NCBI GenBank assembly: GCA_961205875.1
Contig: OY540821.1
Coordinates: forward strand, 11,904,001 to 11,968,000
Length of the DNA stretch: 64,000 nt
Direction: 5' to 3'
From: Sialis fuliginosa
Lineage: Eukaryota; Arthropoda; Insecta; Megaloptera; Sialidae
In this document: piece after piece, positions 59,325 to 64,000 of the stretch
Layout: the number at the start of each line of letters is the position of its first letter
Position numbering within the stretch: position 1 is the stretch's first letter
Notes under the pieces: generated by a model
Told to the model about the DNA's origin: nothing
The model's input: only the letters and a program-made list of their open reading frames with translations
The model's database searches: none
Made by a program: the position numbers and the translations under genes

Positions 59325-61977
59325 ACTGGTTGTTAATATCTATTTAATATTATAAAAGACAACATAATGAATGAAAAAAATAGAAATAAAATAAAAAATA
59401 AAAATAAAGGGTTATAACATAAATTGCTTCCTGTTTAGAAATGTGGACGTCGGAAAACGGTTGTTACGTTCTTTGAATTTTTAAAGGCGTCAACAAATGG
59501 ACGATGAACTCTGACACGGGTGAAGACATCAAAAGATTTGTAGGCATCGTGAAGAATTGTTCAAACAAACTAACCGGAACTAGATATAAAATCAGGAAGT
59601 TACCGAGTGTGAAAAACGTTCACTCACAACTTTTATTTTATTTTTTCTTCTTCTTTTCCATTTGCTCCTTTTGTCGCGTCGAATATATTTAGAATTTTTT
59701 TTTGTTTAAATATTAAAGATATATTTGTACATGAAAAATTTACGTTGTGTAAGTTTAATATATTGTTATATTATTATTGATATAATTTTTTAAAGTGCAA
59801 ATAATTACCATCAATTATTGTTCTTTGTATATTGTAAAATGCGCAACATTTATGTTCTTACTTATGTTCAATTCCACCATTCTATGTTAGTAGTATATTT
59901 AATAACTTGGTACCCGTCTGTTAAATAACATTTAACAAACTTTGGTGAAATTGGAGGTATTGGAATTAACATTGTGTTAGTCTGTATATCTGTCACAATC
60001 TTCACGCTGTGTTCCGTGAATCAAAATAAAAATTGAGTTGACTTTATAGTATCTCTTAACTAAAGGATACATTTACTTATATTTGAAAATTATTCAATTC
60101 TAACTAATGTTCGTAAAATAGCAATATGTGAGTATTTCTGCATTTATAGCTAATCCCAATTGCATTAATACTTGCGCAGTTATCAATTCTTGAATAATAA
60201 TTTTCTAAGGTTAGGAAAGGGTTCCCCGAAAAAACCTTATAGTTCTAAGGGTTCCGTGAGTAGACAAAGTATGAAGATCATTGTTAGCTGAATCTTTTGA
60301 CCTAGAAAGCTGAGATTTGGAATTATTTCACAAGAATATTATTAGTACAGTAAATTATCATAAAATTGTATAGTACATTTGGAGCTTTCTGTTTTCTAAT
60401 AGGCGAACTATTGAATATAACTAATTAAATTAAATTAACATAATCGAATAAATTGAAAAACTATACGATACAGGACAATTTAAGGTGAGACTCAGCTTTC
60501 AAATAAAAAATATATTCAGTTTCAAAAAAATAATATTTATAGGTTAGCTCTTTCATGTAAATAGTAAAATATACATAGAGGAATTATTTTCTATGTATAT
60601 AATGTCACGGAATAAAATAAAAAATTTCACAACCCTCCAAAATCCGTCAAAATAATACAAACGACAAAACATTTTCAAAGGTCCCTTTAATTAAATCTCT
60701 TATTTCAATTTTGTTGAAATTCATCAAAACTTTAAAGTGTTTGTTATTCATGAACATTCAGATGACATTGCTCTTGTTTAGCAGATAACAGTCGTAAACT
60801 AACGGAGCGTTGCCTGGGGGGAATGGGTGTATTAGCAATATTACTTAACATGGAATTCTTAACGGCACCAAAGGGACACTCCAATCTGTGTCTTCTAATT
60901 GTTTCTGCGCTAGTTATTTTAAAATTTACGCCTTTGTGTCTTTAACAAACAGTAATTGGTTCAGTTATTTTTTTAGGTTTTTAAGAATATTTATTAGTAT
61001 CAAAAATAATATTAATTTTAAGTTGCTATAAGGAAATATAAAAAAAATTAAGAATAATTTCGAGGAGGGACAGTTTGGCATAGTTTATTTTTGATTTGAT
61101 GGACGATTTGAAAGTCGATTGAAGGTTAACAATGCATCTTTTTTTAAGTAGGAAAATATAATTTTTATTGCACCATCGTATTTTATAAATAAAAATAAAT
61201 AATTTCTGTCTGAAACAACTTTATGAACTTTTTACTCGAAAAAATTGTGTTTTTTCTAAAGTGCATAGATCTAGAAATATTCGATTCTATAAAGTATAAA
61301 CCTTAATATAAAAAAAAATTAGGAAGAAATATTTTTTTATTATAATTAAATACATGTATAAATAAAACAATAATGTTTACTTTGTGGGAAAAAAAACTAT
61401 TAAATTTAAAGACACCGTATATTCTGAATCCCGAATTTTCTTTATTTGCAGTTCATTTTCATTTCCTTATACTTGAGAAACCATTACCAGAGCTGGAGGT
61501 TTCATTTGGACAGACAAACCCAATTTTATTTCAGTGATTTTTTATCGCTTTCTAGTGCTTGGATTTTGGCGAGAGTTATATTTGCTTAACGGGAACTCAT
61601 ACGTTTAAAAGACGAAGAAGAATCTGGGAATGGAGAGGAAAGGAAGTTAGGTAAAGAAAACGAGGGTTCCATTGATTTATTAAGTTGCGATAATGGAAAA
61701 TATATCAAATGCTCCAAGAAAGTGTTCTTCATATAATCTATATATGTTGGTTAGATTTTATCAACTGTAAAATATATTATGTTACACAAATGCAACGCTA
61801 ATTCTAGATTTTATTGAAACTTATATACGAGATTAGGATCAAGAATGAGTAATTGCTTTGTCGGTATATTTTATATATGTATTTCATTATGTGCTGATTT
61901 TTTTGGAGTTGAAATTTATTATATCGATAATATACGTCTTTCACGTTATATATATTTATATTTTTATTATATATATA
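59325..61977. other. Unannotated AT-rich sequence
   Basis: No gene is called. The best frame is 59504-59692, where MNSDTGEDIKRFVGIVKNCS and the following 22 residues look protein-like before a phenylalanine-rich run. No splice or poly(A) context supports it. Confidence 0.35.
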
Positions 61978-61985
61978 CTTAATTA

Positions 61986-63058
61986 CAGTGACGAAGCGTC
62001 CATGGAAGCAAGAGAAGCAGTGCTTCCCTTTCTTTATTGGTAAATTAATACACATCTGTGTTTTCAGTTAATAAATAATTAAAAAATATTATTAGAAACA
62101 TTTTAACCAAAAGTCAAAAATAACATTTAATATTAATTTACACGTTCAATTATAATACTATAATACCTCTACGTCTTATTTTCTTGTATTTTAGTCGATA
62201 TTTGTATGACGAGTTGAAGTTCACTGCAGGAAATTTTACTAAAATTTTTTGAATTTTTGATTTCATTAAAAGTATGTTTATTGTATAGAAAATGACGTGA
62301 AAAGTTGAACTGTTCAAACCGCAAGTCTGTATCTCAAACCGTTCTTGAAATATAGCCTCTCAAAGTTTTAGTTTTTTCAATTTTTTTGAGAAAAAAGGCC
62401 ATAACTTTTGAACGAGTGGTCGGAATTAATTTTAGTTGACGGATTTGAAATCAGCATGTCAAAATCTATATAATGACATGTATAATACCTTAAAACTCGA
62501 AAAAAAATTTTTCGCGAAAAATCGAAAAAATTCAAAGGGGTATACCTTAAAAAAATATCGATTTTTGACCAAATTTTTTTTTTTCAGATTTTAAAGTATT
62601 ACACATGTCATTATATAGATTTTGACACGCTGATTTCAAATCCGTCAACTAAAATCAATTCCGACCACGCGTTCAAAAGTTATGGCCTTTTTTCTCCAAA
62701 AATTTGAAAAAACTAAAACTTTGAGAGGCTATATCTCGAGAATGGATTGAGATACAAACCTGCGGTTTGAACAGTTAAACTTTTCACGTTATTTTCTATA
62801 CAATAAACATACTTTTAACGAAATCAAAAATTCCAAATTTTTTAGTGAAATTTTCTACAGTGAACTTCAACTCGTCATACAAATATCGACTGAAATACAA
62901 GAAAATAAGACGAAGAATCATTTACTTACCATATAAAAATTTATTTAAAAAGGTAAAAGCTTGAACTAAAGCTGTTTCATAACTAGTTTTTTTGTTAATA
63001 GGAGAGGGAGGATTGACAAATTATGCTTCCCTTTTAAAAATTTCACGCCTCGCCACTG
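61986..63058. mobile_element. hAT-type foldback element, copy 2
   Basis: It starts CAGTGACGAAGCGTCCATGG and ends inverted ACGCCTCGCCACTG. Flanking octamers are CTTAATTA (61978-61985) and CTTTATTA (63059-63066), a duplication with one change. It is collinear with 30665-31776 including the long inverted repeat (centre near 62542), with many substitutions and small indels, so the two are separate insertions of one family. Confidence 0.85.
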
Positions 63059-64000
63059 CTTTATTATTTTATTTATGTATACCAGATAAGTAAATAGATT
63101 ATTTAATTTATTTGTAAATAAAAACAAATAATTTTTAAAAATTGTCAAGTGCGAGTCGAAATTCGCGTACTAATGTCCCATACCTTATAGTTTTTCAATT
63201 TAATCATAATGTTGTCTGTTGTTAGTTAATTGTCTTATTTTATTTTTTGAGGGCTGGTAAGAGGGGATCACCTATGCTCAGTGATCATTACCAACTATTC
63301 AGAAAAAAATTTATTTAAAAAATTGTATTTGTCAATTAAAACTTTGCATCAATGAATAAAAAGGCATGAAAATTGCAAAGTAGAAGGTCTAATACATAAA
63401 CCATAAACCACCAAATTCGTAATTTTAACAATAGTGTATGGAAAATAGTGAAAATGGTCCGTTTAAGCCTTGAATAGAAATCGATACTTCAAAAGCATGC
63501 TGCTATACTATAAATCATCAAAGAATCTAAGGGCACTAAGATTGGCATAGACGTGATAGTGAATGATATGAGAGAATTCCAAACATCGGAATTAGACAAG
63601 TGCTAAACTCGCAGCCAGTTTTGGAGCTGTCATGTACGAGAATTAGCCAACTTGAGATATATGTTGTAGATAGGATGCTGTTATATACTTTGTTATACAT
63701 TGTTTCATGTATACGGAGGTGTTGTGTGAAAAGTTTGAACCAATCAACGATGATTATTATTATATTACGAAGATAAAAGCAGGGATGGGCAGTGGCGCGT
63801 TAAACAGTTGGTAAATTAAGCAACCGCCTGAGCGGGGGGGGATATAATTTTTTATTCTTACACGAAACATGAAAGTACTTCATGTGGTATGAATTAAATT
63901 AAACAAAGGGTAGGAAATAAAAATTAATTGTTGAAAAAAAATCAGGGCGAATTTTCTAATTAAAACATTTAAATAAAAATTAATGTGCCAGAGATTAGAC
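63059..64000. other. Unannotated sequence to window end
   Basis: No gene is visible. CAAGTGCGAGTCGAAATTCG at about 63147 resembles the 'GTGCGAGTCGGACTCGCGCAC' motif common in insect repeats. CAGTGGCGCGTTAAAC at about 63792 looks like the start of another hAT-type element whose far end would lie beyond the window. Confidence 0.3.

Noticed and set aside
59504-59692. 62-codon frame with a protein-like first half
   Set aside because: It runs into a polyphenylalanine tract and lacks splice or poly(A) context; mentioned only as a weak possibility.
1-64000. CRISPR arrays, rRNA, prokaryotic genes, viral genes
   Set aside because: No regularly spaced short direct repeats, rRNA-like conserved blocks, Shine-Dalgarno-led ORFs or viral core genes were seen.

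Overview
The window is AT-rich nuclear DNA from an animal, most probably an insect, and Lepidoptera is my best guess. The main support is a set of short Helitron-like elements with a 5' TC plus 'ACTAATATTATAAATGCG' start and a 'GCGGACGAAGTCGCGG..ACAGCTAG' end, a type common in moths and butterflies. I infer the host from repeats only; no gene identifies it. No bacterial operons, rRNA, tRNA or CRISPR arrays are present.

There is no confidently recognisable protein-coding gene in the 64 kb. It reads as a long intergenic region or a very large intron filled with non-autonomous transposable elements. A few short segments look exon-like: minus strand 48190-48530 and 47379-47730; plus strand 6065-6198, 7631-7792 and 32371-32568; a 53-base minus-strand candidate at 25450-25502; and a 30-codon ORF at 37413. 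None has a recognised family and all are given low confidence.

The mobile DNA can be described in detail. Elements delimited by terminal inverted repeats (TIRs) and target-site duplications (TSDs) include TA-flanked mariner-type foldbacks (6300-6801, 13640-14038, probably 510-1073) and hAT-type elements with 8-base TSDs (16336-16613, 18432-18669, and two related ~1.1 kb foldbacks at 30665-31776 and 61986-63058). There is also a TTAA-flanked piggyBac-type MITE that is a tandem dimer of a 110-base palindromic unit (59100-59320), and a 224-base TA-flanked MITE (19207-19430) whose ends match the plant Stowaway signature. The largest structure is a 2.6 kb foldback (39429-42060) whose arms contain ~305-base tandem units, three in one arm and two in the other. 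Helitron-like copies occur at 10711-10966, 11527-11789, 19986-20117, 34477-34788, 35583-35805, 36880-37156 and 52053-52301. A second family with a 'CGCGGGTGAAGC..CTAG' end occurs at 1715-1919, 29484-30000, 32770-33305 and 50415-50452.

Layout: 1-16 kb holds foldback MITEs and weak exon candidates; 16-21 kb is a cluster of hAT, Stowaway-like and Helitron elements; 21-29 kb is mostly unexplained AT-rich sequence with diverged repeats; 29-42 kb is dense in Helitrons and the two major foldbacks; 42-53 kb holds the best exon-like minus-strand segment; 53-64 kb holds diverged repeats, the piggyBac dimer and the second hAT foldback. No functional pathway can be reconstructed.
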